Positions 29,930 through 40,300 of a stretch of 64,000 nucleotides of DNA are shown here, piece by piece. The first letter of the stretch is position 1. Every line of letters starts with the position of its first letter. The notes under the pieces were generated by a model, which saw only the letters and a list, made by a program, of their open reading frames with translations, had not been told where the DNA came from and made no database searches. This stretch comes from Prorocentrum cordatum. Its lineage: Eukaryota > Sar > Dinophyceae > Prorocentrales > Prorocentraceae. Made by a program: the position numbers and the translations under genes. The stretch is from contig CAUYUJ010016697.1 of NCBI GenBank assembly GCA_963575745.1, forward strand, positions 202,393 to 266,392, written 5' to 3'.

Positions 29930-31102
29930 CTGGGCGCCGGCGGTAAACCGTCAACCTTTCTTACCGCCGGGGGACTCGTAGAGCTTCCTGACTATATATA
30001 ATGTAGAAAATAAATTGCAGCGAACGAATGGTTTTTCAGCCCAACCGATTTCAGACCTCTCGATGCAACAGCCGAACGCCCCCTGATGCTTCTGGATTGT
30101 CTTCTGTACGAGCTCTGTAGCTCTGCTACAGCCCGAGTTACGTGCCCTAATCAACAGCACCTCTGAAGATAACTCAAACAAAACGAATAGTTTCCTAAAC
30201 CCACCTCGAGTATCAGACCGAGTTCAGGCCTCCGAATGCGACGGGCGGACGCGTCTGATGTCTCCGAATCGATTCCTGTGATTACCAGCCCTGCAGCTCC
30301 CCTACAGCCCGAGTTAAGTGCAGAAAACCGATAGCATCTTTCAGGATGACTCGAACAATACGAACAGGTTCGCGGACCGAGTTCAGGCAGCAGGCCGAGT
30401 TCCGAGCTCTGGCTTCCACAGGCGGACGCGCCTGATGTCTTCAAATCGATTGCTGTCCCCAGCAGCACTGTAGCCCTCTACAGCCCGAGTTAAGTTTAGA
30501 AAGCGACAGTACCTCTTCAGATGATTCGAACAATACGAATAGTTTCGCGATTCTAGCTCGGGCAGCAGGGCGAGTTCAGAGCTCTCGATTCAACAGACGA
30601 ACGCGCCTGATGATTCCCAATCGATTTCTGTGACTATCAGCTCTGTAGCTGCCCTACAGCTCGAGTCAAGCACAAAATACCGAGAGCGTCTGTCAAGATG
30701 ACTCGGATAATACGAATAGGTTTTTGAACCTAGCTCGGCTAGCAGACCGAGTTCAGGCCTCTAGGATCAACAGGCGAACGCGCCTGATCATTCTACATCG
30801 ATTAGCTGTGCTTACTGGCCCTGTAGCTGTCCTGAAGCTCGAGTTATCTTGAGAAAACCGACAGCGCGTATCAAGATGACTCGAAACGGCCGATCCCGCC
30901 CGCCTGCTTTTTGACAGTGAAAGGTACCCGATCGAGCTGAGATCAAGATGGCGAGCGGGAATAAGATCGACTATCATGGGGAAAAAATACTAGAGCTCTA
31001 ACGAATGTTCAAATTTTGAGAAAAAATTTCAACCGACCAAAAGTCACCAAAAGGTCCGTCGATATGTTTCTTGCCAATTAGCTCTCCAGCGCCTCGGAAT
31101 TA
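29930..31102 (+). repeat. HOR unit 17
   Basis: Full-length first-subfamily unit with hairpin, five monomers and tail. Confidence 0.85.
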
Positions 31103-31366
31103 CTGGGCGCCGGCGGTAAACCGTCAACCTTTCTTACCGCCAGGGGACTCGTAGAAAAATATGTAGAGAACAAATAGTTTTTTAGCCCAGCGATGTCAGA
31201 TCTGGATTCTCTTCTGTACGAGCTCTGTAGCTATCCTACAGCCCCAGTTACGTGCGTCAATCGACAGCATCTCTCAAGGTGACTCGAACAAAACGAATAG
31301 TTTGGCAAACCCAGCTCGAGTTTTCCAGCGCCCCAGACTGGGCCAGCGGTGAACCGTCAACCTTGG
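31103..31366 (+). repeat. Short unit plus hairpin split by LINE B
   Basis: A hairpin at 31103 is followed by only one collapsed monomer. A second hairpin then starts at 31338 (CTGGGCCAGCGGTGAACC) and runs into the loop TCAACCTTGGTT (31357-31368), where the LINE B tail begins. Confidence 0.85.
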
Positions 31367-31382
31367 TTTTTTCGTTTCGCGG

Positions 31383-31582
31383 ACACACGGGCCCTAAGGC
31401 CCCGTCCAGTCCGAGGCGGGCGGGCACGCCAAACGCGGGCCACCGAGCGGCTAAGGCGAAAGCCTCACCACGCCAAGCACGTGGGGGGCGGCTTAGGCGG
31501 TAGCCTCTGGCAGCTCTTATAAGGAGTGTGTACATCAACACAATGTGTGCACGCATGAAGGCAACAACACAAATGAGAATCA
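31383..31582 (-). other. LINE B 3' UTR
   Basis: Non-coding, GC-rich, with inverted segments that could form small hairpins near 31390-31400 and 31450-31465. This region is probably where the element's own reverse transcriptase recognises its RNA, as in other LINEs; that is inference. Confidence 0.6.
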
Positions 31583-34500
31583 TCAATCACACAACTTATC
31601 GCTAAAATAGGCCTGCAAAACCCGTGGGAGTGCTGCAATAACGCACTCTGCAGCGGAGAGTTCCGCATCCGTCACCGTGGACCCGTCTTGGAGAGCGAAA
31701 GAGCAAACGTAAACGTCCTTGAAGATAATCTGTGGGGATTCACAGAAGGAAGAGGTGGGCGATAGATGGGAGAATCGAGAACGCAGTCCAATCTGAATCC
31801 AAGCTCCACTTCCTGCTCCCAGGCTGCACACACCACCATCAAAGCCCGCTTTGATGAGGCAAGGTTCATAGCATGACTGTTCGTATGGCTGCAACTGGTA
31901 CTGTTCGTTCGTGTATTGGTGGCCCTCGCGGGCCTGGTGGGTAAGGAGGTCGGCTTTCTCGTTCCATTCCCGAAACTCATGCTTGAGAAGATCGCGTCCT
32001 GCTTCAGCAGGTCTGACACCATACATACAACACATTCCTGCCAAAGAATTAATCATATTATCAACACGTGTCTGGTATAAGTGATTATCGGCCTTCCAGA
32101 GGCCGCAAAGCCAGCAAATGATAAGACGAGAATCTCCTGTGATCTCCAACGGCACGCCTCCTGAAGTCACGTCCCAACATGTGCTCTTCATATTGTGGAT
32201 AGCTAATCTCTTACTGAATCGCAGGCGTGCAGCGGGAGAATCGTCATCTGTAACAACATACTCCTCATTTCGTTCAGCCAGCAAGACGGGGGAGTTACCA
32301 TCATGGATACCTTTGCATTTCTTCCGGAAAAGCTTGAGCATAGAGGGTGTACAATGATGAGCTGCAAACTGCATGAAGGCATGAAGGCCACCTTGGAATA
32401 CTTCCCACCACCGTGGGCCGAAGAACTCATGAAAAGGTGTCTGCCAACAACGTTGTCCGATCGCTTGCCCTCCTGACCTCCAGCGTTTCATAACTCCACA
32501 TTCCCTCCACTTGCCGAAAGCCCGAAGGACTTCTCCCTCAAGTGTGCGCAGCGTGTCATAACTTATTCCAAAGGCAATCAAACACATGCGTGCATCACTC
32601 CATGCTCTATGCTCGTCCGTCATGTCCTCTCCCTGATACAACCTCTGCGCATATGCCGAGACGCCCTTTGCCAGCAGCCACTGAGCTCGGAGAAATCTCT
32701 GGACCAAGCTGTGGTACCCAGCCTCTGCGAACCTCGATCTGGCATCGCTGTATCTTCTCTCGTTCCATGTAGCATGGGATTCGTCTGGTTCTCGGCGGCA
32801 TCGAAGCATGAAGCATAAACACTTGCCCTCAAACGCGTGCAATGCATGGAGGCTATCCTTGTCGGCCGTGCAGCCATCCGCACCGAAAAGGGCAATACTC
32901 TGAACCTTTTGCTGGTACCGTAGGAACTTATCCTTCAGAGGCGTGCGTTTGTTCCGAAAATATCCTGCCTGGGAATAAAATGTCCGACGAGCCGCCTCAA
33001 TCCTAGAGTCCACGTCAAGGTGCGAGGAGTACTTATAATCAGAGAACAACTGGACGCCTAGAACCGTCATCTCAGTAACACGCCTGAACCGCATTACGTC
33101 ATTCAGGAAGGGTACAAGCAAGCCGGCTGAAGATAGGATCTGCCCCTCTGCATCTCTCGCAGCGTCGGCTCCGAAGACCATGTAAAGCAAGCTTGAGGGT
33201 TTCCAGCGCATGCCGAAATCTTGGAGTCTAACAGTAAGGTCGTGAATCATGTGTGCCAATTCTTCCCTGCTTCGTGCCAAGATGTAGCAATTATCTGCCC
33301 ATACGAAGTGATTGACGACCGACGTGTAGGACGATTTGCCAGACTCCATGGGGTCCCCAGTTTTAAAACACACTTGATAGCCTATGTTCTGTCTATCCCA
33401 TTGTCGGAAGGTTTCCTGCCACATCGCAGCAATAATAAGATTGAAACCTAGGGGTCCCTCGGCTCCGCCCGTTCTAATACATCTATCCCATCTCACACCC
33501 TCCACCTCGATACTTTCATGGCAAACCGTCCCCACACTATCGCATAGTGGATCAAGAAATGCATATTGAAGATGATAAGGTACATGCGCGTGCTGTAAAC
33601 CCCGTCTAACATTGGCTACCGTGCAATGGTCGAAGGCTTGTAGGATATCTGCATTGGCCAGATGTGCTGTTTCCCCCTTTCCCCATGTAGAAGCATGCTG
33701 GCCGATGTGTTTCAAACTCGCCGTGATCTCGTTCGTGGTGCGATTAGATTGGAAGCCGTAAAGACCGAGAGGGCGAAAGAGACCGTTTCGCTCGACATGT
33801 TGTTCCACCAAGATAACAATACATGTGCTGTACCATCGTGCAATAGCGTTCTGCATACATAGAAGCCTACCGTCCCTAAGATCCGTGATGCCAGGAAGCT
33901 TGGGCATAAAGGAGATGAGGATATCACGCCATGAGGAGGGGTACGGTGTGCACATGTGTAGCATATCGTCGAACAGGCGTCGGATGTTGCGCAATACCGT
34001 CCAAGGGAGACACTTTAACACCTCACACGGTACTCGATCTGGCCCTGTGGCTCGTTGTGTACGGAGGGGCGCCCGCCCACGTCCGAGTAACGCCATAGTG
34101 ATGGTCGAATACATGCTGCTACAAAGCTCCTCCCTCGCCTTCTCCTTGATCTCCTCCATCATACTAGCGTTCTCCTCCCGCATCTGATCCGATGAAAGCT
34201 TATTTCTGCAGAAACTGTCGAGCTCCTTCCTCCAAACCTCCCTGTCCTCCGTCTCCTGGCCCTCCACCACCAAGTGTTTAATATGATGACGAGTCTTTCG
34301 ACGATTGAGGGGACACTTCCAGGCTGCAACATCTCTGCGATATCGACGGCGATGTAGATTAATCTCACTCCTGAAACGTTTCTTTTCCTCTGGAGTCGTG
34401 TCTGACGGTAGTTCCCGCCATCTCTCCAAAAGACGAGTCAACTCGGTCGGCCTCACAGGTGGCCTCTGCTTGCCACTCTGCGCCGTGGTAAAGTCCACGT

Positions 34501-35497
34501 CAGGAGCAGCAACAAAAGACTGAATGAGCGTGCTAGGCAAGCTGGCTGGCTCCATCTCGAGAGAACGTGCGGGAATCCCACGAAACACAACATCTCCCAA
34601 GCTCCGATCCACCCTCCTCCTGGCATTGAACTCATCGCCCCATGTCACGCATCGATATCCTACCAAAGAGGGCGCCGGCGGCTCCACCCGCCCCCTGTCG
34701 TCACGTCGCACAATCACACGGCCAGGCGATGCAAACTGCCCAGTTAGAAGTGCATGATCACTTAATCGACTCCTATTCCTCCTTCCTCCTCTTGCATAAC
34801 ACCAAGAAACTTCACACTCAGAGCACTCCCAGCGGCTGGGCACCAAGATGTAATCGAGCACCTTCTGAATTCGTCCAAAGCTACGTTGCTCGCCCCACGC
34901 TTCCCAAGTAGGACGCCTATCTGCAGAAAAGGTATTGGCCGCCTTAAACATGTGGGTCTGCATGAACCCCAGTAGCATCTCCATCATCCTCCTCCTCCTG
35001 TTGATACGCTCCCTCTCCTCCGTACCACATGCCAAGGTCCTGACCTCCTTCCTCAAGCCCTCTCCCGTGGCAAGATACAATTCCCCATTACATTCTAACT
35101 CACATAGTGGCGGTAGCTCAACATTCCCGTCAAGCAAACAAACAAAGCTGGCCTGGCTATACCTGTGTCTGAGGCTTCTGAAAGTGGCAGACACCCGCTC
35201 AAGCGTGAGTTCATACTCCGCTTCGCAATCTTCTCGATGAGAATCGGGCAGGTAGAGAGAGCAGACAACCAAGGGAGAGATGGAAGTACCGAACACACCA
35301 ATGGCGAATCTAGAGAAAGTAGTAACGAATTCCCTGGACGTCGAGGCCCAACTTCGATCGAAGAGGAGCCCCGCCTTCCTGCAGGCACTATGCTTGATCT
35401 GCCATCCGAGACGGGCGGCATCTGCATGAATTATATTCTGGGCCTCCTGAAGCGCGAACATGGTTGAGCACCTCCACGCCTCTGAAGTTGTTCTCAC
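31583..35497 (-). CDS. LINE B ORF2: EEP endonuclease, RT, permuted RNase H
   Basis: 1304 codons, ending in TGA. Order: an EEP-type endonuclease (FALQEAQ near residue 15, LLDGNVELPP near 118, LDYILVPSRW and LSDHALL near 250); a basic linker; an RT with ATGPDRVPCEVL, ADILQAFDHCTVAN (motif A, about residue 620), RTGGAEGPLGF (motif B) and HFVWADNCYIL (motif C, about residue 730, W-A-D-N instead of F-A-D-D); then a C-terminal RNase H with ITGDSRLIICWLCG, FREWNEKADLLTHQ, KAGFDGGVCS and VTDAELSAAE, in permuted order. The conserved start (CWNLDKAGE, about 35516) lies in the frame that continues ORF1 across TGA at 35556-35558. The switch to this ORF's frame occurs around 35465-35500. This is the best preserved ORF2 here. 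Confidence 0.93.
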   Translation of the reverse strand: MRTTSEAWRCSTMFALQEAQNIIHADAARLGWQIKHSACRKAGLLFDRSWASTSREFVTTFSRFAIGVFGTSISPLVVCSLYLPDSHREDCEAEYELTLERVSATFRSLRHRYSQASFVCLLDGNVELPPLCELECNGELYLATGEGLRKEVRTLACGTEERERINRRRRMMEMLLGFMQTHMFKAANTFSADRRPTWEAWGEQRSFGRIQKVLDYILVPSRWECSECEVSWCYARGGRRNRSRLSDHALLTGQFASPGRVIVRRDDRGRVEPPAPSLVGYRCVTWGDEFNARRRVDRSLGDVVFRGIPARSLEMEPASLPSTLIQSFVAAPDVDFTTAQSGKQRPPVRPTELTRLLERWRELPSDTTPEEKKRFRSEINLHRRRYRRDVAAWKCPLNRRKTRHHIKHLVVEGQETEDREVWRKELDSFCRNKLSSDQMREENASMMEEIKEKAREELCSSMYSTITMALLGRGRAPLRTQRATGPDRVPCEVLKCLPWTVLRNIRRLFDDMLHMCTPYPSSWRDILISFMPKLPGITDLRDGRLLCMQNAIARWYSTCIVILVEQHVERNGLFRPLGLYGFQSNRTTNEITASLKHIGQHASTWGKGETAHLANADILQAFDHCTVANVRRGLQHAHVPYHLQYAFLDPLCDSVGTVCHESIEVEGVRWDRCIRTGGAEGPLGFNLIIAAMWQETFRQWDRQNIGYQVCFKTGDPMESGKSSYTSVVNHFVWADNCYILARSREELAHMIHDLTVRLQDFGMRWKPSSLLYMVFGADAARDAEGQILSSAGLLVPFLNDVMRFRRVTEMTVLGVQLFSDYKYSSHLDVDSRIEAARRTFYSQAGYFRNKRTPLKDKFLRYQQKVQSIALFGADGCTADKDSLHALHAFEGKCLCFMLRCRREPDESHATWNERRYSDARSRFAEAGYHSLVQRFLRAQWLLAKGVSAYAQRLYQGEDMTDEHRAWSDARMCLIAFGISYDTLRTLEGEVLRAFGKWRECGVMKRWRSGGQAIGQRCWQTPFHEFFGPRWWEVFQGGLHAFMQFAAHHCTPSMLKLFRKKCKGIHDGNSPVLLAERNEEYVVTDDDSPAARLRFSKRLAIHNMKSTCWDVTSGGVPLEITGDSRLIICWLCGLWKADNHLYQTRVDNMINSLAGMCCMYGVRPAEAGRDLLKHEFREWNEKADLLTHQAREGHQYTNEQYQLQPYEQSCYEPCLIKAGFDGGVCSLGAGSGAWIQIGLRSRFSHLSPTSSFCESPQIIFKDVYVCSFALQDGSTVTDAELSAAECVIAALPRVLQAYFSDKLCD

Positions 35498-35555
35498 CAG
35501 CCTTGTCGAGGTTCCAGCATCCCAACTTGATCCCCGACAGCCGGTGCCGATTCGG

Positions 35556-36926
35556 TCACACCTTGCGGTTGACCTCGACCTCGAAGTCCGTCGCTGTGAT
35601 CGTTAGATTTGGGAACTTCACCTGAAGTTGGCCCCACTGCGTCTCATGGATCGTCCACGCCTGGGCTGCTCCGAATTCAGCGATACAGATCGGGCGGAGG
35701 AGTCGGTCGCCCTGAGCCTTGACCCACATGTTCGATTTCGGGGGGCCAACCTCTCCCCTCACCTCCAGGACCAAGCTGTGGCGCTGGCACACGTTACGCC
35801 AGGCCCCGCAGAAGCGACCAACTGCACGAACATGGTCGCGCTTCCAGGGAGCTGATTCGATATTGAAACGTAATTGGGTCGGGTCGATGACCTGCGTCAT
35901 GCCTGCGATGAGCACGCTGGGATCTGGAATAGTCGTCCCCTCTGGCAAGGGGGCTCGCTGCGCAGTGGGAGTCACAATGATCCTGAGAAGCTTCTGGAAA
36001 CGATATAACACTTCTCGATCAGTGAATGGAAGAAACTTGATGCGACAACTGCCGAACATGTAGCGACCCGCATTGATACGCTCTGTCCCCTCCTTGCTGA
36101 GAAAGGCCTGGTCATCTGAGGCAATCACTTTGGATATATTGTCCACGAGTATCACGGTGTCGTCAGAAGTCAACATTTGAGCACAACGATTCTGATGATT
36201 GGCCCAATCCGTAACCCACCCCTTGACCTCGATATATGTTGGAGAGAATTGGCTCCTACCCCCGCCTCCTCCACCGCCCCCGTCAGCGGGGCCACTCCCA
36301 GCACTGAAGGTAGAGACCGCACTCCCATTCTGAACCGTTTTCAATGTTTTCTCGAGTTCGTCCATACGTTTATCCGTCTCGTCCATACGTTTAGTGTGTT
36401 CTGCTAAAACTCCGTCCATCCTCTTGATGTCTGTCTTTGTGGCCTCCACAGTCTCACGGATATCGTCACCTACGTCTTCCTGTTTGAACATTCCCTCAAT
36501 CATCATACGCTGGAAGGGATCAGTGAATTGTGCAAGCGTCTGGGTCCTGCGCGCCTGGACATCAGGACCTCGCTGTCTCTTAGTACCCGCAGTAGCAGCA
36601 GCTGCTTCCACGGAGCTCGACATAATTCCTACGTCGCCTCTAAGGAGATCTTCGGGGATATTCCAACGATTTCGAAAGCCCTGTTCCTCTCTGCGTCGTT
36701 TAAGTAGTTGAGCTGAAGCAACCCTGAGAACTGAATCGAAGCGATACCCTTCTGTACGAATAAGGGGGACCGTCGGGCTGATGAGCCTGTCGTCGTCAAG
36801 ATCTAATGAAGTCTGCCTCTGAAGCCACTGCTCCCTTGTCTCAAGCCAATTGCCGAGACCCCACTGCTCCAGAAGCCTAGCCTGGTCCTCAGGCTCGTCC
36901 CAAGACGTGGCTGGAAATTCCCAGAA
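35556..36926 (-). CDS. LINE B ORF1
   Basis: Open for about 456 codons, ending in TGA (followed by C). The first ATG of note is at 36623, giving 355 residues. The upstream part (TSWDEPEDQARLL..., WNIPEDLLRGD) is homologous to the LINE C N-terminus, so it is probably translated. Parts: an N-terminal W-rich region; DPFQRMMIEGMF; a coiled-coil-like stretch (TKTDIKRMDGVLAEHTKRMD); a poly-Gly linker; the family signature YIEVKGWVTDW; and SAPWKRDHVRA near the end. It presumably binds element RNA. ORF1 and the start of ORF2 are in one frame, separated only by the TGA. Confidence 0.85.
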   Translation of the reverse strand, partial: FWEFPATSWDEPEDQARLLEQWGLGNWLETREQWLQRQTSLDLDDDRLISPTVPLIRTEGYRFDSVLRVASAQLLKRRREEQGFRNRWNIPEDLLRGDVGIMSSSVEAAAATAGTKRQRGPDVQARRTQTLAQFTDPFQRMMIEGMFKQEDVGDDIRETVEATKTDIKRMDGVLAEHTKRMDETDKRMDELEKTLKTVQNGSAVSTFSAGSGPADGGGGGGGGRSQFSPTYIEVKGWVTDWANHQNRCAQMLTSDDTVILVDNISKVIASDDQAFLSKEGTERINAGRYMFGSCRIKFLPFTDREVLYRFQKLLRIIVTPTAQRAPLPEGTTIPDPSVLIAGMTQVIDPTQLRFNIESAPWKRDHVRAVGRFCGAWRNVCQRHSLVLEVRGEVGPPKSNMWVKAQGDRLLRPICIAEFGAAQAWTIHETQWGQLQVKFPNLTITATDFEVEVNRKV

Positions 36927-36929
36927 TCA

Positions 36930-37101
36930 GAATACTATGGCGGCGCCCGCGGGGGAGTGCGCGCCCCGAGGGAGGAGAGAACGCGCCCAGAGGGAGCGGA
37001 GACCAGCGCCCAGAGGAAGGAGGCCGCGCGGAGGTGGAGGGGGGAGGGGGGAGCACGCTAGAACCCTTGCGGTTCTTGAGCCGTGCGGTTCTTGAGCCAG
37101 G
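36930..37101 (-). promoter_or_regulatory. LINE B 5' UTR with doublet of GGCTCAAGAAC boxes
   Basis: A GC-rich 5' leader. At its outer end GTTCTTGAGCC occurs twice (about 37074 and 37088, plus strand), matching the LINE C 5' end at 42965-42998. A conserved doublet at the extreme 5' end suggests an internal promoter or RNA structure; that is inference. Confidence 0.55.
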
Positions 37102-37361
37102 GTTTTGTTTTGCGTCTTTGCTGGGACCGTCTTGGCCACTGAGGCCAGGTCCAACAAAGTCTCAGGCAAAACAGAGCCTCTTATTCATCACGCAAGCAGT
37201 CAGCTCTTATACCACACAGCGAAGCTGAAGGAATAAAGAGAATCACATGCCGCAATGACACAATCAAACGCAAAGAACACACAGATAATCGAGGAAGTCA
37301 GTGAGCAGCGAAGCTGCAGGAATATACAAGACACAGAAAAGAAGAAACAATGTGTGTCAAA
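37102..37361 (-). other. LINE C 3' UTR and tail
   Basis: It contains an inverted segment GGCCACTGAGGCC (37134-37146) and ends in the CGCAAAACAAAA tail. The element D 3' UTR has the same layout (short GC hairpin, then a TTATTCA block). Confidence 0.6.
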
Positions 37362-40300
37362 TCACTGCGAATGATCAAAGAAGGTCTGCACAACCTGTGG
37401 GAGCACCTCGCATATGCGCTCCGCCGCCGATAGCTCCGTATCTGTAACAGTGGCGCTCGGTGGTAGACACCAAGCCGCAAGATACACATCCTTGAAAATG
37501 ATGTCGGTCCGCGAGAGATATACTTGTTTCGCAGACCAATCTGTATCCATGCACCACAGGCACTTCCGCGGCTACAAACTCCCCCATCAAAGCCGGCTTT
37601 GATAAGGCAAGGAATATAACACTGAGATTCAAAGTCGTTGAGGTAAACGAAATCGGCGTACACATGGCCCTGACGGGCCTGATGGGTCAGTAAGTCTGCT
37701 TTCTGGTTCCATTCCCGAAACGAATGAGAGAAGAAGTCACGGCCGGCCTCTGGAGGCCTCACCAAGTAAGTTTCCTGCATTTCGTCCAACTTATTAATCA
37801 GAGTATCCACCCTTTTCTGATATACCTGAGCTAATACTTTCCATTTCCCGCAGAGCCAGTTAATAACAAGCAGTGAGTCCCCTTGGATGTCCAGTGGTAT
37901 CCCATCTGTATCGAGGTCCCACTGTGTACAACGCATATTATGCAACGCAATACGTTTGCTGAGGCGATCCCTATATGCTGGTGTATCCTCCCGATCCTGA
38001 CCGATATGAACCCCTCCATCCTCATCCAAGTTCAAGAATACAGGCACCCCTGAGGACGCCAACCCTTTACACTTCTTTTGGAAGTACTTCAACATAGTAC
38101 TAGAACAAACATTAGCAGCGAAATCCATGAAATGCTCAAAACTTCCAGCAAAGAACTCCCACCAGGATAAACCGTAAAACGATTCCAATGAATAATACCA
38201 CGGACGGAGTCCGACGCTCTCCTGTCCCCCCCGATGCCTTTTCATAGAGCTGGCCTCCTTCCAGTTTCCCCAACATCTGAGAGCCTCACTTGAATCCGTC
38301 CTCATTCTATCCCACAGTCGGCCAAACGCCAGACATGAGAAACGAGAATCTCTCCAAGCTCTCATCGAGTTCGCCTCCAGCTCCCCCCGATCTGTGATCA
38401 GCCTGTGTGCAAAGTCCTGGATGTCAATAGCCCACATCCAATGCACTCTGAGAAACTTCTGTACAATGCCCACGAAGTGAGCATCATGAAATTTTTGTCT
38501 CGCACGTTCATACCTCCTCGTATTCCATTCCTGGTAACTTTCCCCCTCCCTCCGTATACAGCGAGACATTACAGACAGGCACTTGCCCTCAAAGATATGA
38601 AGGGCGCTCAATGAACTTGAATCGACCGTGCATCCTTCCGCCGCGTAGAGCACAATACTCTGAACTCTCTGAGCATACCTCTCATATTTATCTTTCAACG
38701 GGATGGCCGTGGAGCGGAAGAAGGTCGCCTGCCCCCAGAAGGCCCTGCGAGCACAGTCAATACGAGCGTCCAAATCATGATGTTCATTCACATGTAGTTC
38801 AGAACAAATATAAGCCCCCAGCACCTCCATCTCCGTCGTCCTTCTAAATCGATACACTCCAGACGCCTCCGACCCCACCGAGAGAGCAAGATCAGCAGTG
38901 TGAAGTATTTCCCCTTCCACATCTCGCGGCGGCTCGACCCCGAACACCATATACAATAGGCTGGATTCCTTCCATCTCATTCCATAATCATGTAACTGTG
39001 TAGTTAGACCGTGTAACATGCGTGTGAGTTCCTCTCGACTCCGAGCCAATACATAACAGTTGTCAGCCCAAAGGAAATGATTAATAATCGAAACACAGCT
39101 AGTCGAGCCAGTCACATACTCAATACGATAACCTAGTCCTAGTACGTCCCATTCTCGAATCGTGGAGCCCCACATAGCAGCAACGATGAGATTGAAGGCC
39201 AACGGTCCCTCGGGCCCTCCCGTCCGAATACATTTGTCCCACCTAACCTCCACCACCTCAATCCCATCATAATAGACAGTGCCTACACATTCGCACAAGG
39301 GGTCAAGTAGAGCATACTGTAGGTAAAGGGGTACATCCGCATGATCCAACCCGCGCCTGACATTGGCCACCGTGCAGTGATCGAACGCCTGAAGGACATC
39401 AGCGTTCGCCAAGTGTGCCGTTTCCCCTTTTCCCCATTGTGCAGCATGTTGACCTATGTGTTTGATGCTAGCCGTGATTTCGTGTGTACGACGGTGTTCC
39501 TGGAAACCATACAACCCAATATGACGAAACACTCCTTTTCTTTCAATATGACCCTCAACCAAGAGAACAACACAGGAACTGAACCATCTCGAAACAGCAT
39601 TCTGCATACACAGCAAACGTCCGTCTTTTAACTTAGTGATCCCTGGAGTTTTTGGCATAAAAGAGACGAGAATCTCACGCCACGACTGAGGATACGGAAT
39701 CGTGAGCTTGATGATTTTATCGAACAACTTCTGGATCGCTCTGAGAGCACACCACGGCAAGCTCCTTATAATCTCGCACGGTATCCCGTCTGGCCCAGTA
39801 GCCCTCTGGGTCTTCAGCCGAGCTCGTGCTCTGAGAAGCAGCGCCATACTAATTCCCACAACTGATGTGGAACGTATCTCATGTACAGCCCTCATCCTGA
39901 TCTCCTCCATCATACTGTTGGTGGAATTGCGTATCTCTTCGGACGACACCTTGCAACGAACGAACTTGTCGAGCTCCTCCTTCCACTCCTCACGGTCCTC
40001 CGTCTCCCTCCCATCCACCACTAAATGTTTGATAGTATATCTGACCTTTCTTTTTGTTGGGGGACATCTGCACATAATCATATCACGTCGATAACCTCTG
40101 CGTAGACGATTAGCCTCATTCTTTAACCTCCTCAACCTCTCCACTTCCTCCTTCGGACACATCTTAACCTCCTCCTCCGCTCTTGTGAGCTGCACCGGCC
40201 TGGACGGCTCTCTCTGTCTTCTCGCACCCGTGGTGGAGTAGTCCACCGTCGGTGACAAGTACGCCTCCAGCATAGTACTCTCCAGACCCTGTGGACAGGT

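Larger units (their letters stand above)
24245..31366 (+). repeat. Satellite block II: higher-order repeat array
   Basis: The array resumes at the exact hairpin half lost at 18445 and continues for about 7 kb in the same orientation, until LINE B interrupts another hairpin loop at 31357-31368. It has the same unit types as block I and no coding sequence. Confidence 0.9.
31367..37101 (-). mobile_element. LINE B (non-LTR retrotransposon, nearly intact)
   Basis: About 5.7 kb on the minus strand. The 3' tail (GCGAAACGAAAAAA) starts in the satellite loop at 31357-31368. The 3' UTR (31383-31582) is GC-rich with short hairpins (GGCTTTCGCC, GGCCTTAGGGCC). ORF2 is open for 1304 codons and ORF1 for about 456 codons. 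The 5' end carries two GTTCTTGAGCC boxes (37074-37098), as in LINE C. LINE C is attached directly at this 5' end. The one clear fault is a frame change near the ORF2 N-terminus (35465-35500). Confidence 0.93.

Noticed and set aside
35461-35520. Intact N-terminus for LINE B ORF2 as written from 35497
   Set aside because: The conserved CWNLDKAGE start is in another frame just upstream, so the first ~15 residues of the open frame are not the original N-terminus.
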